The notes: generated by a model not told the origin, from the sequence alone. Positions 43,582-53,586 are shown, counted from the first letter of the stretch. The stretch: 64,000 nucleotides of DNA from PALSA-600 sp963842335 (GCA_963842335.1 CAWJGF010000015.1:144322-208321), one strand, 5' to 3'. Made by a program: numbers and translations.

Positions 43582-44481
43582 GGCTCGAGGACCACCTTCC
43601 CGACGTGCTTCCGCGACTCGATCAGCGCGTGCGCCGCCGACGCGGCGGCGAGTGGGAAGGTCGCGCCGACGGCCGGGTCGATCTCGCCGCGAGCCCACAT
43701 GCGCGAGCAGGTCGGCGGCACAGTCGCGCACGAACTCCGGGTCGTGCTTCATCAGCCGGCCGAGAAAGAGGCCCTGCACGCCGACGTTGCGCCCGACGAG
43801 CCACTGCACGCTCGGATCCGGCCAGAGGCCGGCCGTAAACCCGATCGCAACGATGTTGCCGAGCGGCTTCAGGATCGAGAGGGACTGCGTGAACGTGTCG
43901 CCGCCGACGGTGTCGAGGACGACGTCGACCGAGAGCGCGTCGAGCTCGTCGTACCCGATTGCGCCGTCGGCGCCCTGCGCACGCGCATAGGCGCGCTTCT
44001 CGTCGGAGCTCGCCGTTGCGACCACGTGCGCGCCGAGGCGCTTCGCGAGCTGGATCGCCGCGGTGCCGACACCGCCCGAGCCGGCATGCACGAGCACCGA
44101 TCGAGCCACTGTGCACGCGCACCTGATGATGCAGCGGGATGTACGCCGTCAGATACGTCGTGAGGAACGAGGCGCCGGCGGCGTACGACGCCCCGTCCGG
44201 CAGGTCGAACGTCCACTGCGGATCGACCTCGACGCGCTCCGCGTAGCCGCCCGCGTTGCGAGAAAGCGCGACGACGCGCCGCCCGTCGAGGTCGCCGGCA
44301 ACTTCGTTGCCGAGCACATGCGGCAGCGTCGGGCATCTGCGGATACAGGCCCCGCCGAACGAGGACGTCGGCGAAGTTGATCCCCGCGGCGCGGACGTCG
44401 ACGATGCTCTCCCCCTCCGGGTCCGGGCACGTCCTCGAGCGCCAGGTCGCCGCCCACCTCGCGGAGGACGACCGCCTTCAT
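43578..44481 (-). pseudogene. Zinc-type quinone oxidoreductase/MDR protein (four frameshifts)
   Basis: Medium-chain reductase of about 300 aa. It has KAVVLREVGGDLALEDVP, LPHVLGNEVAGDLDGRRVV, a nucleotide-binding HAGSGGVGTAAIQLAKRLGA and the C-terminal ESRKHVGKVVLEP. These fall in different frames joined by single-base insertions near 44,427, 44,335, 44,113 and 43,700. The QOR-like GGVG motif indicates NADPH binding. It overlaps both operon neighbours by 4 bp. No catalytic residues are lost once the frames are joined. Confidence 0.8.
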
Positions 44482-45195
44482 CTGCCGGTCCAGTTCGCCT
44501 GCCGCTTCTCGAGGAATGCGGCGACGCCCTCCTGCCCGTCGTCGGAGCTGAGGCACGCGGCAAAGGCCTCCACCTCGCGGTCGTCGCTGCGCGCGTCGCG
44601 CGTCTCGTGCAGGAGTGCCTTGATCTGCCGGAGCGCATGCGGGCTCTGCCGGTCGAGCGGCTCGACGTAGCGCGTGATCCCGGCGTCGAGGTCGTCGACG
44701 ACGAATTCGACGAGTCCCCACCGCTCGGCCGTCTCGGCGTCGATTCGCTCGCCGGACATGGTCAGCCACCGCGCGCGTCCCGGCGAGATCAGGCGTGGCG
44801 CCCGCTGCGTGCCGCCGCCGCCCGGCAGGAGGCCGAGGTTGACCTCCGGGAAGCCGAGCTGGGCGTCACGGGTCGCGATGCGGAAGTCGCACGCGAGTGC
44901 GAGCTCGAGGCCGCCGCCGAGGCAGTACCCGTGGATCGCAGCGACCACAGGAACCGGCGTCCGCTCGATCAGGTCCGCGACGGGCTGGATCCCGGCGGGC
45001 CGTCCACCGTCGTCGGCGTCGCCGACGAAGCCGCTGATATCTGCGCCGGCGGAGAAGGCACGGTCACCGCGTACCGCGCAGGACGACAACGTTGACGTCG
45101 CCGTCGAGTGACTCGAGCTCGTTCCACAGCGTCTCGATGATCGTCTTCCCGACCGCGTTGACGGGCGGGTTGTCCAGCCAGATCGTCTTGATCAC
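44478..45195 (-). CDS. Enoyl-CoA hydratase/isomerase (frameshifted)
   Basis: Crotonase-fold protein of about 238 aa. The N-terminus (IKTIWLDNPPVNAVGKTIIETLW) is in one frame and the rest, including FSAGADISGF (oxyanion hole) and GGGLELALACDFRIA with GLLPGGGGTQRAPRL, is in another. One extra base near 45,070 restores LRGTGDRAFSAGAD. The GTG start overlaps the ligase stop. It hydrates 2-enoyl-CoA in beta-oxidation-type pathways. Confidence 0.85.
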
Positions 45196-46802
45196 GGCGC
45201 GATCACCGGAGACGTCGCGTCGGTGAACATCTCACGCAGCTCGGTCTTGCGGAACTTGCCGACGCTCGTCTTCGGGATCTCCGCCACGAACTCGTAGCGG
45301 TCCGGCAGCCAGAACTTCGCGAAGTCCGGGGCCAGGAACGCCTTCAGCTCCTCGCCGGTCGCAGTCGCACCTTCGCGCAGGACGACCGCAGCAAGCGGCC
45401 GCTCGTCCCATTTCTCATCCGGGATCGCGATCACCGCCGCCTCGGCGATCGCCGGATGCGCCATGAGAGCGTTCTCGAGCTCGACCGAGGAGATCCACTC
45501 ACCGCCCGACTTGATCACGTCCTTCGAGCGATCCTTGATCTGGATGAAGCCGCGCGGGTGCATCGAGACGACGTCGCCGGTCTTGAACCAGCCGTCGTCG
45601 GTCCAGCGATCTGCCTGCTCGGGCGTGTCGTAGTAACCGGCCGCAACCCACGGGCCGCGAATCTCGAGCTCACCCATCGACTCGCCGTCCCACGGCAGCA
45701 CGTTGCCCTCCGCGTCGCGGTTGCGCAGCTCGACGAGCGGCAGCGGCATGCCCTGCATGGCGATGTAGTCGAACTGCGTCTCTTCGTCTGCGTGCGCGAG
45801 TTCGCCGGGAAGCTGTGCCGTCGACGCGACCGGCGACGTCTCGGTCATGCCCCAGCCGTGAACCACGTTCAGCCCATGTCGCTGCTTGAAGCCGGCGATC
45901 ATTGCCCGCGGCGCGGCCGAGCCGCCCACGAGCATGCCCTTCATGTGCGAGAGGTCCCACTTGCCCGGATTCGCATCGAGCAGCGCGAGGATGCCGAGCC
46001 AGATCGTCGGCACGCCCGCAGTCCAGGTGACCCGCTCCTCGACGAAGGCATCGAGCAGGCTCTCCGGGTCGAGATGCGGGCCGGGGTAGACGAGCTTCGC
46101 GCCGATCATGTTGCCGATGTAGGGATAGCCCCACGCGTTCGCGTGGAACATCGGCACGACGGGCAGGATCGTGTCCCGCTCGGAGATCCCGAGATTCATC
46201 GGATTGCCGGCGGCGACGCCGAGCGTGTGCAGCACGGTCGAGCGATGCGAGTAGAGGACGCCCTTCGGCAGCCCGGTCGTCCCGCTCGTGTAACACATCG
46301 CAGCCGCTTCGTTCTCGTTCAGCTCGGGGTCGCTCCAGGCGTCGGGATCGGCTCCGGCGAGCAACTCCTCGTACGAATCCTCGACGACGAAGACGTGCTC
46401 GATCTTCGTCTGGCCGACGAACAGGTCGAGCAGCGGCACGAGGCTCCGGTCGACGATCACGACGCGGTCACCTGCGTGATTCGCGATGTACGCGAGGTCG
46501 TTCGGATGCAAGCGTAGATTCAGGGTGTGGAGCACGAAGCCGCCGCACGGGATCCCGAGGTAGGCCTCGTGATGCTGGTGGTGGTTCCAGCACAGGGTCG
46601 CGACACGGTCGCCGCGCTCGAGCCCGAGTCCCTGCAGCGCGACCGCGAGTGCACGCGCGCGCCGACCTGTCTCCGCGTACGTGGCGCGGTGGAAGCTCCG
46701 GTCGGGCATCCGGCTGACGATTTCCTTGTCGCCGAAATACGACTCGGAGCGGCGCAGGAACGCCGGCAACGTGAGCTGGAAGTCCATCATCAGACCGTTC
46801 AC
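45192..46802 (-). CDS. Long/medium-chain acyl-CoA ligase (FadD-like)
   Basis: Adenylate-forming enzyme of 536 aa, intact. P-loop-like YTSGTTGLPKG, HGWGMTETSPV (A5), GWFKTGDV and the C-terminal Lys in KTSVGKFRKTELR. Activates fatty or aryl acids to CoA esters. The GTG start overlaps the cupin stop, and the end overlaps the hydratase start by GTGA, so it forms the core of a five-gene coupled set (cupin, ligase, hydratase, MDR, SDR). Confidence 0.94.
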   Translation of the reverse strand: MNGLMMDFQLTLPAFLRRSESYFGDKEIVSRMPDRSFHRATYAETGRRARALAVALQGLGLERGDRVATLCWNHHQHHEAYLGIPCGGFVLHTLNLRLHPNDLAYIANHAGDRVVIVDRSLVPLLDLFVGQTKIEHVFVVEDSYEELLAGADPDAWSDPELNENEAAAMCYTSGTTGLPKGVLYSHRSTVLHTLGVAAGNPMNLGISERDTILPVVPMFHANAWGYPYIGNMIGAKLVYPGPHLDPESLLDAFVEERVTWTAGVPTIWLGILALLDANPGKWDLSHMKGMLVGGSAAPRAMIAGFKQRHGLNVVHGWGMTETSPVASTAQLPGELAHADEETQFDYIAMQGMPLPLVELRNRDAEGNVLPWDGESMGELEIRGPWVAAGYYDTPEQADRWTDDGWFKTGDVVSMHPRGFIQIKDRSKDVIKSGGEWISSVELENALMAHPAIAEAAVIAIPDEKWDERPLAAVVLREGATATGEELKAFLAPDFAKFWLPDRYEFVAEIPKTSVGKFRKTELREMFTDATSPVIAP

Positions 46803-47194
46803 GGCTGCACCTCGTTCATCGCCTGCCGTTTGACGAGATCTTCCGGGCTGACGACGTTCCCGTCGCGTTCGACGTAGCCGCCCTTCCCGCCCACGATGAA
46901 GAGCACGAGGTCGCTCTCGCCTCGGTTCGTGATCATGCGATGTGTCGTCGACTCGACGTGCACGATCCCACCTTCGGGCACCTCGTGCTCCTCGCCGTCG
47001 AACGTGAAGATCGCGGTGCCGCGGTGGACGAAGTACAGCTCGTCCTGGGTGTCGTGGTAGTGGTTCGGCCCTTCGAAGCCGGGCCGTAGGACGAGTGCAT
47101 TCACGCCGAACGCGGTGACGCCGAGCGGCTGGCGGATCTTGCGAAAGCCGTAGCCCTCGCCGAGCTCATCGAGTGACGCAATGGAGTAGGCCAT
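46799..47194 (-). CDS. Cupin-domain protein
   Basis: A 131-aa single-domain cupin. The metal-binding motifs are present: GPNHYHDTQDELYFVHRG (His, His, Glu) and a second-motif His in VHVESTTHRMI. The ATG at 47194 is preferred to an ORF start 12 codons upstream because TAGGAT lies 7 nt before it. First gene of the acyl-CoA ligase operon. It may be an enzyme or a ligand sensor. Confidence 0.85.
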   Translation of the reverse strand: MAYSIASLDELGEGYGFRKIRQPLGVTAFGVNALVLRPGFEGPNHYHDTQDELYFVHRGTAIFTFDGEEHEVPEGGIVHVESTTHRMITNRGESDLVLFIVGGKGGYVERDGNVVSPEDLVKRQAMNEVQP

Positions 47195-47258
47195 GCGCGT
47201 GATCCTAAGCGGGCACACCGGCCCTGTCACTTAGAGCAGGCTGTGGACAGAAAGTTCC

Positions 47259-47281
47259 CGTGTCTGACACCGGCCGTGGCC
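47259..47281. repeat. REP-like element, diverged copy
   Basis: GTGTC-T-GACAC followed by CGGCCGTGGCC. Compared with the right flank of the RAYT (GTGCC-T-GGCAC + CGGCCGTGGC), both arms changed in a compensatory way while the tail is conserved. Confidence 0.6.
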
Positions 47282-47296
47282 GAACGGGACAGGAAG

Positions 47297-47334
47297 CGTG
47301 CTGGAAGGACGGCCGCAGTCGCCCTTCCAGCACG
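47297..47334 (-). terminator. Perfect 12-bp inverted repeat after the ferritin-like gene
   Basis: CGTGCTGGAAGG (47297-47308) pairs fully with CCTTCCAGCACG (47323-47334) around a 14-nt loop, ten bases past the stop of the minus-strand ferritin-like gene. There is no U-tract. Confidence 0.6.
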
Positions 47335-47343
47335 AAAATCGCG

Positions 47344-48003
47344 TTAGCCGACGATGAAGCCGGTGCCCTTGACCGCCGCGAGAGTCTGCGCCTTGGTCTG
47401 GGACTTGTCGAAGCCGAGCGGCGCGCCGTCGATCCCGCGGAGCGTCCGCATCCAGCTCGCGTGACGTGCCTCGACCGTGAGGATCGAGACCGCCGCGCCG
47501 AGGATGGCCTTCGACTTGATGTTGCCGCCCTGGCCGGAGTACGCCGCCACGCCGGTGTCCTCGAGCACCTGCGCCGTCGCCTGGAACGACGCCTTCGCAT
47601 GGTTACTGCCCTTGAAGTCGAAGGTCGGCTTCTTCACTGCGGCCGTCCCGAGCGCGCTCTCCAGGAACGCGACGTGCGCGGCCTCGTGCTTGGCGACGAC
47701 GCGGGCGAAATGCGCTGTCTTGGCATCGAACGCGCCGGCATACTTGACGGCCTCGGCATAGAACGCCGCCTCGAGGTACTCGAGTGTCAGAGCGAAGTTC
47801 AGGATCGCGACGTCACTCGGCGCGGTGCCGGCCTTCGCAAGCGACGGCAGCGCAGCGGCGACGCCGCCGCCCATCATCACTGCGCCGGCGCCGATGCCGG
47901 CCTTCTTCAGGAACGCCAGGCGTGTGCCGCCGTCGACCTTGGCGGCGGCCTCCTGGATCGCCCCGTCGGTGTCCACCTCTTCGAGCATCCACGGATCGGA
48001 CAT
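47344..48003 (-). CDS. Ferritin-like domain protein with twin-arginine-less signal
   Basis: A 219-aa protein of the Ferritin_2 (DUF4439-like) type. The short N-terminal region is followed by a hydrophobic segment (FLKKAGIGAGAVMMGGGVAAALP, residues about 29-51) and helical repeats with iron-site-like ExxH patterns (LTLEYLEAAFYAEAV and VVAKHEAAHVAFLESAL). The ATG has GAGAGGAG 7 nt upstream. It probably acts in the cell envelope or is secreted; metal storage or catalase-like function is unproven. Bounded downstream by a hairpin. Confidence 0.88.
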   Translation of the reverse strand: MSDPWMLEEVDTDGAIQEAAAKVDGGTRLAFLKKAGIGAGAVMMGGGVAAALPSLAKAGTAPSDVAILNFALTLEYLEAAFYAEAVKYAGAFDAKTAHFARVVAKHEAAHVAFLESALGTAAVKKPTFDFKGSNHAKASFQATAQVLEDTGVAAYSGQGGNIKSKAILGAAVSILTVEARHASWMRTLRGIDGAPLGFDKSQTKAQTLAAVKGTGFIVG

Positions 48004-48094
48004 TGCATGACTCCTCTCGCTCGTTGACCAGGCTTCCGGTGTGGTTCGCACGACCCGCGAAACCGGTTCGAACGGAGGCGGAAAAATCGACCGG

Positions 48095-48918
48095 TCAGGC
48101 CACGTATCGAGGCGAGCTGGCTAGCCGCCGAAGAGAAACCGGGTCAAGCACCCGGTCGCGCGTCCGGGTCGGCAGCTTCTCGAGCCGAGCCCGGCGCTTC
48201 GCGTCCGGGCCGACGAGATAGCGCGTCTTCGGTTTCGGCGAGGTGAGCGCGTGCTCGACCGCCTTCGCGACCTCGACAGCCGGCACGCCACTGCGAGCCG
48301 AGCGCTCGGTCGCGAGCCGCCGGAACTTCTCGGCCCGTTCGCCATAGAGCTGCGCCGCCTCGGGCGGGAACTCCTCGATCGGTCGCTGCGGCTTCGTCCA
48401 GATCGCCGTCGCGATCGTCCCGGGCTCGATGATCGAGACGTGGATCCCGAACGGCGCGAGCTCCACGCGCAGCGAGTCGGCCATCGCTTCGAGTGCAAAC
48501 TTCGACATCGCATACGCGCCGAGGAACGGCAGGGCCGAGCGGCCGCCGACCGAGCCCATCAGGACGACCCGCCCGCGCGAACGCCGCAGAGCCGGCAGGA
48601 ACGCCTGGAGCACGCGCAGCTGACCGACAACGTTCACGTCGAGCTGGCGCGTCAACTCATCGGGCGGCAGGAACTCGAGCGGCGCCGCGATCCCGATGCC
48701 CGGCGTTGTCGACGAGTGCATCGAGCTCGTCGACACGCGCCGCCGCGTGGCCGATCGCCACCGGATCGGTGACGTCGAAGACGAGCTCTGTTGTTCCGTC
48801 CGGCGCCTCGCCGCTCCGCCGCACCGACGCGTAGACAGTCCAACCAAGCCCTCGGAGGCGAGCCCGCCGTCGCCGCCCCGATTCCAGTCGAAGCGCCGGT
48901 TACGAGGACAGTAGGGAT
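48095..48918 (-). pseudogene. Short-chain dehydrogenase/reductase (at least two frameshifts)
   Basis: SDR of about 275 aa. TVLVTGASTGIGAAT at the N-terminus, WTVYASVRRSGEAPDG, LDVNVVGQLRVLQAFLPALR, then the catalytic region GSVGGRSALPFLGAYAMSKFALEAMADSLRVEL (shortened here by frame). Extra bases near 48,865 and 48,701 explain the shifts. No usual start codon exists in the first frame, so a further error near 48,920 is possible. It overlaps the 3' end of the adjacent dehydrogenase gene. Confidence 0.78.
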
Positions 48919-49749
48919 GCAGCCACCTCGGCCCGATGCTCGCGGCCGTACCCCAGCGCGCCTTCGAGCCAGAGCGCACGCTTGTAGTAGCGGTGCAGCG
49001 GATGCTCCCAGGTGAAGCCGATCCCTCCGTGCGCCTGGATCGACTTCTCGCACGCAAGCACGGCGGCCTCAGCGGCCTGCGACTTCGCCGCGGCGACGGC
49101 AAGATCGACCTGAGCGATCGTTCTCTGCGACGCACCACGCGGCCCAGTACGCAAGCGACCGGGCGAGCTCGACGGCGACATAGCCGTCGACGAGGGAATG
49201 CGAGATCGCCTGGTAGCTCCCGATCTTCTTGCCGAACTGCTCGCGCTCCGAGACGTAGGCGAGCGCGAGCTCGCTCGCCTTCGAGCCGATCCCGACAGCC
49301 TCGAGCGCGAGCGCCGCGAGCAGCCGCCTGCGCACGTCGGTCCACTCGCCCTGCGCCGCCTCGGCGCCGTTCGGCGACAGCCGGCCGAGACCCAGCGTCT
49401 CGTCGACGGTCGCAAGCGTCTCACCCTCAGCGCGCTCGGCGTGCATCGACGGCGTCAGGACACGGCTGACCTGACCGAGATGCGGGACGAACCCGTCGAT
49501 CTCGATCGACCAGACATCGTCGCCAGGCTGGCCCGCGACCTCGTTCAACACGAACGGCCCGTCGTAGAGCGTGCGGCCGAGCTCCTCGAAGAGCACAGCT
49601 GCGTCGAGAAAGGTGAAGTCGTCTCCCTGCAGGATCCCGACCCAGCCCAGCTCGGAGAGTTGCTCCATCGAGGGGGATGGATTCGCCTCGAGGAACGTGC
49701 GCGCTTCCCGGCGGAGGTCGTCTTGCTCGGCTGTGAACGAGAAATCCAT
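48900..49749 (-). CDS. Short acyl-CoA dehydrogenase subunit (frameshifted)
   Basis: About 282 aa when one extra base near 49,118 is removed: MDFSFTAEQDDLRREARTFL, VSEREQFGKKIGSYQAISHSL, then ACEKSIQAHGGIGFTWEHPLHRYY in the second frame. It is roughly 100 residues shorter than normal acyl-CoA dehydrogenases because the middle beta domain is compressed, as in the beta partners of actinobacterial alpha2beta2 dehydrogenases (ChsE-like). It lies directly downstream of a full-length dehydrogenase gene. Confidence 0.8.
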
Positions 49750-49766
49750 GTGTTGCCGACGCTCCT

Positions 49767-50923
49767 TCACCTGCTTCTTGGCAGACCGAGCACGCGCTCG
49801 GCGACGATGTTGCGGAGGATCTCGCTCGTGCCGGCTTCGATCGTGTTGCCGCGCGAGCGGAGCTGCTGGTACTGCCAGTACCCGTCGGAGGTCCCGCCCC
49901 CGTTCGTCAGCTGTGCGTGCGACCCGAGGATCTCGAGCGCCAGCTTCGTGAGGCGCTGGTTGTTCTCCGACCAGACAAGCTTCGATGCCGAGCCTTCGGG
50001 GCCTGGGATGCCGGTCTTCGTGAGGGCGGTGAGCGAGCGGTAGTTCGTGTACTTCAACGCTTGGAGCTCGATCCACTCGCGTGCGATGCGGTCGCGCAGG
50101 ACCGGGTCGGTCACGCTCGCGTTCCTTCGCGAGCGCGATCAGCTTGCGAACCGCGACGTCGAGCGTCGCCGACAGCGCGAAGCCGAGCGTGCCGCGCTCA
50201 TGCAGGAGCGTCGTCATCGCGACCTGCCAGCCGTCTCCGACCGTCCCGAGGATGTTCTCCTTCGGCACTTTCACGTCGGTGAAGAAGATCTCGTTGAATT
50301 CCGGGTGGCCTGTGATCTGGACGAGCGGCCGCACCTCGACACCGGGGGCGTGCATGTCGACGATCACGTAGCTGAGGTTCTTGTACCGCGGCGCCTCTGG
50401 ATCACCGAGGCCGACGAGAATGCAGAAGTCCGCGATGTGCGCGAACGATGACCACACCTTCTGGCCGTTGACCAGGAAATGGTCGCCCTTGTCCTCGATG
50501 CGCGTGCGCGCGGCCGCAAGGTCGCTACCGGCGTCGGGCTCGGAGAAGCCCTGGCACCAGATGTGCTCCGCGCTCAGGATCTTCGCGAGGTAGCGCTCCT
50601 TCTGCTCCGGCGTGCCCCACGTGATGATCGTGGGGCCGGCCATGCCGAGGCCGATCACTCCGAGGTGCGACGGCGCCTCGGCGCGAGCGAGCTCCTCGAG
50701 GTAGATCGCTTGATGCGCATACGGGGCACCGGCGCCGCCGTACTCCTTGGGCCACGTCAGGCCGGCGTAGCCTGCGGCGCCGAGCTTCCGGCTCCAGTCG
50801 AGGTCCGTGTCGTCGAAGCGCCGCGCCGAGCGCGCCTGGCGAGGCGCCGGGAAGGTTCTGCGCGATGAACTCGCGCAGCTCGTCGCGGAAGGCGGCTTCT
50901 TCGGGTGTGTCGCGCAGCTCCAT
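49767..50923 (-). pseudogene. Acyl-CoA dehydrogenase, full-length subunit (two frameshifts)
   Basis: About 385 aa in three frames: MELRDTPEEAAFRDELREFI; the central QGFSEPDAGSDLAAARTRIE to DVKVPKENILGTVGDGW; and QLRSRGNTIEAGTSEILRNI to VLGLPRSR. Insertions near 50,850 and 50,122 explain the shifts. The NTIEAGTSEILRNIVAERVLG tail is characteristic of the FadE group that forms heteromeric pairs. TAGGAT lies 6 nt before the ATG. It probably pairs with the short dehydrogenase 17 bp downstream. Confidence 0.82.
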
Positions 50924-50940
50924 GCCTCGATCCTACTTCT

Positions 50941-51375
50941 CTAGCGACCCGCCGCGGCAACTCCACGAAGGGTCATGCACGTCGACGTTCCGTAGGCCAC
51001 CAACGACCCGCTCTCGTCGGTGACTCGGCAGTCGACGAGACCGATCGTCCGCCCCGCTTTCAGGACCCGCGCGTCGGCGACGAGGCGTCCCGACCACACC
51101 GGCTTCAGGAAGTTCATCTTCAGCTCGAGCGTCGTGAACGTCTCGCCGTCGTCCAGCTGAGACGCATGCGCGCAGCCCATCGCCGCGTCGGCCAGATCGC
51201 AGAGGATCCCGCCGTGCACCGTCCCGAGCGGGCTCGTGTGCTCCTCGCCGACGTCGAGCTCGAAGGTCACGGCGCCCGCCTCGACCGAGGTCATCCGCAT
51301 CCCGATCAACTTCGCGACCGGCGGCGGCTCGCGCTCACCCGCCACGATCGCCCGAAACACATCGATCGATCTCAT
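50941..51375 (-). CDS. PaaI-type hotdog thioesterase
   Basis: A 144-aa thioesterase with TSPLGTVHGGILCDLADAAMGCA, matching the HGG/D active-site pattern of the PaaI/YbdB group, and FTTLELKMNFLKPVWSGRL. The ATG overlaps the upstream alcohol dehydrogenase stop (ATGA). Probably clears dead-end acyl-CoAs of the surrounding pathway. Confidence 0.9.
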   Translation of the reverse strand: MRSIDVFRAIVAGEREPPPVAKLIGMRMTSVEAGAVTFELDVGEEHTSPLGTVHGGILCDLADAAMGCAHASQLDDGETFTTLELKMNFLKPVWSGRLVADARVLKAGRTIGLVDCRVTDESGSLVAYGTSTCMTLRGVAAAGR

Positions 51376-52415
51376 GCGCGTTGCTCGGGTAGCAGCACCG
51401 TTCGGATCACGTTGCCGTCGTGCATCGCCTGCAACGCCTCCGCCCAGTCTTCGAGCGGCGCCGTTCGCGTCACCATTCCCGCGAGGTCGAGCTTGCCCTC
51501 GAGCGCCCAGTCGGCGAGCCGCCCGAAATCCGTTGGAAGATGATCGCCGCCGTGCGACACAAGGATCCGTGCGCGCTTCCCGAAGAGCTTCGGCAGGTCG
51601 ACTTCCGCCTTCTCGCCTCCCGGCGAGAGCCCGATCAGGACGACCGTGCCGGGCGAGCTGACGAGCGACAGTGCGAGCTCGAAGGTCGAACGGCGGCCGA
51701 CGACGTCGAACACGAACTCGACGGGGCCTTCGCCGGTGTCGGTGGCGCCGAAGCGGAGCGCCTGCTCGAGCTTCCGCTCGTCGAGGTCGATCGCGCGGAT
51801 CTCGGACGCTCCGGCGATGCGCGCACCCTGGATGACGGAGAGACCTACGGCACCGCAACCGATCACCGCAACTCGAGCCCCCTCCCACACCTTCGCCGTC
51901 TCGAGCACCGACATCACGCCGGTGGCAACAGCGCAGCCGAGCAGGCACGCCTGCTCGACCGGCAGCTCGCGCGGCACTTTCGCGGCAGCGACCGCAGGCA
52001 CGACGGTATGCGTCGCGAACGTGCCCGTCCGGAGCACCGGCGACAACTCGGAGCCGTCCGCCCGAAAGAGTCTTCCGGGCGCGGACGGAGGTCGCCTGCA
52101 GTACCGCGGCTCCCCGCGGAGGCACATCGCACACGTGCCGCAGGCAGTTTTCCAGCCGAGCACGACCCGATCGCCTTCGGCGAGCCCGGACACGTCCTCG
52201 CCGAGGGCCGAGATCGTGCCGGCTCCCTCGTGGCCGAGCAGGATCGGGAACGCGTGATGCCAGCCGTTCTCCGCGATCACGTGCGCGTCGGTGTGACACA
52301 CGCCGGTCGCCTCGATCCGTACGAGCACCTCGCCGGGCCCCGGTGGCTCGACGCGGATCTCTTCGAGCGCGACGCGCCCGGGCTCGGCTAGGACGACGCC
52401 GCGTTCGAGAGCCAT
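51372..52415 (-). CDS. Zinc-dependent alcohol dehydrogenase (MDR family)
   Basis: A 347-aa intact enzyme. The catalytic zinc ligand Cys is in ATGVCHTDAHV with GHEGAG (His), the structural zinc cysteines are in CGTCAMCLRGEPRYC, and the dinucleotide fold is VAVIGCGAVGLSVIQGARI. It resembles class III/mycothiol-type dehydrogenases. It follows the FMN dehydrogenase with a 28-bp overlap, suggesting sequential oxidation of hydroxyl compounds. Confidence 0.93.
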   Translation of the reverse strand: MALERGVVLAEPGRVALEEIRVEPPGPGEVLVRIEATGVCHTDAHVIAENGWHHAFPILLGHEGAGTISALGEDVSGLAEGDRVVLGWKTACGTCAMCLRGEPRYCRRPPSAPGRLFRADGSELSPVLRTGTFATHTVVPAVAAAKVPRELPVEQACLLGCAVATGVMSVLETAKVWEGARVAVIGCGAVGLSVIQGARIAGASEIRAIDLDERKLEQALRFGATDTGEGPVEFVFDVVGRRSTFELALSLVSSPGTVVLIGLSPGGEKAEVDLPKLFGKRARILVSHGGDHLPTDFGRLADWALEGKLDLAGMVTRTAPLEDWAEALQAMHDGNVIRTVLLPEQRA

Positions 52416-53546
52416 GTTGAGCGGTCGAGGTCGCGAATGCTGGTCGCGCCGGCGAGGGCGAGGTTCAGGTCGATCTCCGCCATCAGGTTCTGGAGCAGCT
52501 CCTCGACGCCGCGTTGCCCCCCGACGGCGAGCGCGTATGCATACGGACGTCCGAGCAGCACCGCGTCGGCGCCGAGCGCCACCGCCTTCAGCACGTCGGC
52601 GGCGCAGCGGATGCCGCCGTCCATCAACACGACGGCTTCCGGCAGGGCGTCGCGGATCTCGATGAGCGCATCGAGCGCGGCGACGGCGCCGTCGACCTGG
52701 CGTCCGCCATGGTTCGAGACGACGAGGCCGTCGACCCCGTGCTGCAGCGCGCGTTCGGCATCGTCGGCGGTGAGCACGCCCTTCACGAGAATCGGCAGCG
52801 TCGTTTGCCCGCGCAACCAGTCGAGGTCGTCCCAGACGAGCCCGAGATTCGGGAATGTCGCGAGCATCGTGGCGGCCGCGGTGAGGAGATCCTCTTCAGG
52901 CGTCCGCTCGAGTCGCGAGAGGAACACCGGGTCGCTGAAGTACTGGCCGCAGCCTTCGCCTCTGATGAACGGCAGGTACCCCTGGCGAAGGTCGCGGGGG
53001 CGCCACCCGAGCGTGAGAGTGTCGAGCGTAACGACGATGGCGCTGTAGCCGGAGGCCTCGGCCCGGCGGACGAAGCTGGCGCAGATGTCGCGGTCGTTCA
53101 CCCAGTACAGCTGGAACCAGCGCGGCGCGTTCGTCGCCGCGACGTTCTCCATCGAGTGCGTCGCCGCGCTCGACAGGATCATCGGCACGCCCGAGGCTGC
53201 GGCCGCTTTCGCGACGCCGACCTCAGCCTCCTCGTGTGCGATCGAGAGCACGCCCACCGGAGCGAGCAGGAACGGTGCGGGTGAGCGCAGGCCGAGCACG
53301 TCCACCGAGATGTCGCGCGATGACGTTGCCGGTGAGCATCCGGGGGCGAATGCGCCAGCGTCCGAACGCGTCGACGTTCGCACGCAGCGTGGTCTCGGCG
53401 CCGGCGCCGCCTGCGATGTAGCCGAATGCGCCAGCATCGAGCTTCTGCTCCGCGGCGCGCTCCCAGTCGTCGGCGGTGATCGGCCAGTCGTGCGGCTGCT
53501 GGGCGATGTAGATCGCATTCTGGATCGACGACCCGGAGAAACTCAT
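52388..53546 (-). CDS. FMN-dependent alpha-hydroxy-acid dehydrogenase (LldD-like, frameshifted)
   Basis: About 385 aa, TIM-barrel flavoprotein oxidising L-lactate or other 2-hydroxy acids. N-terminal DWERAAEQKLDAGAFGYIAGGAG is in one frame; LLAPVGVLSIAHEEAEVGVA, QLYWVNDRD and the FMN/catalytic block VVSNHGGRQVDG to VLMDGGIRCAADVLKA are in the other. One extra base near 53,318 accounts for it. TAGGAT lies 6 nt before the ATG. First gene of the minus-strand set running to the acyl-CoA dehydrogenases. Confidence 0.88.
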
Positions 53547-53586
53547 CCGCCGATCCTAATCGGGCCAACGATGATCGGACGCAAGC

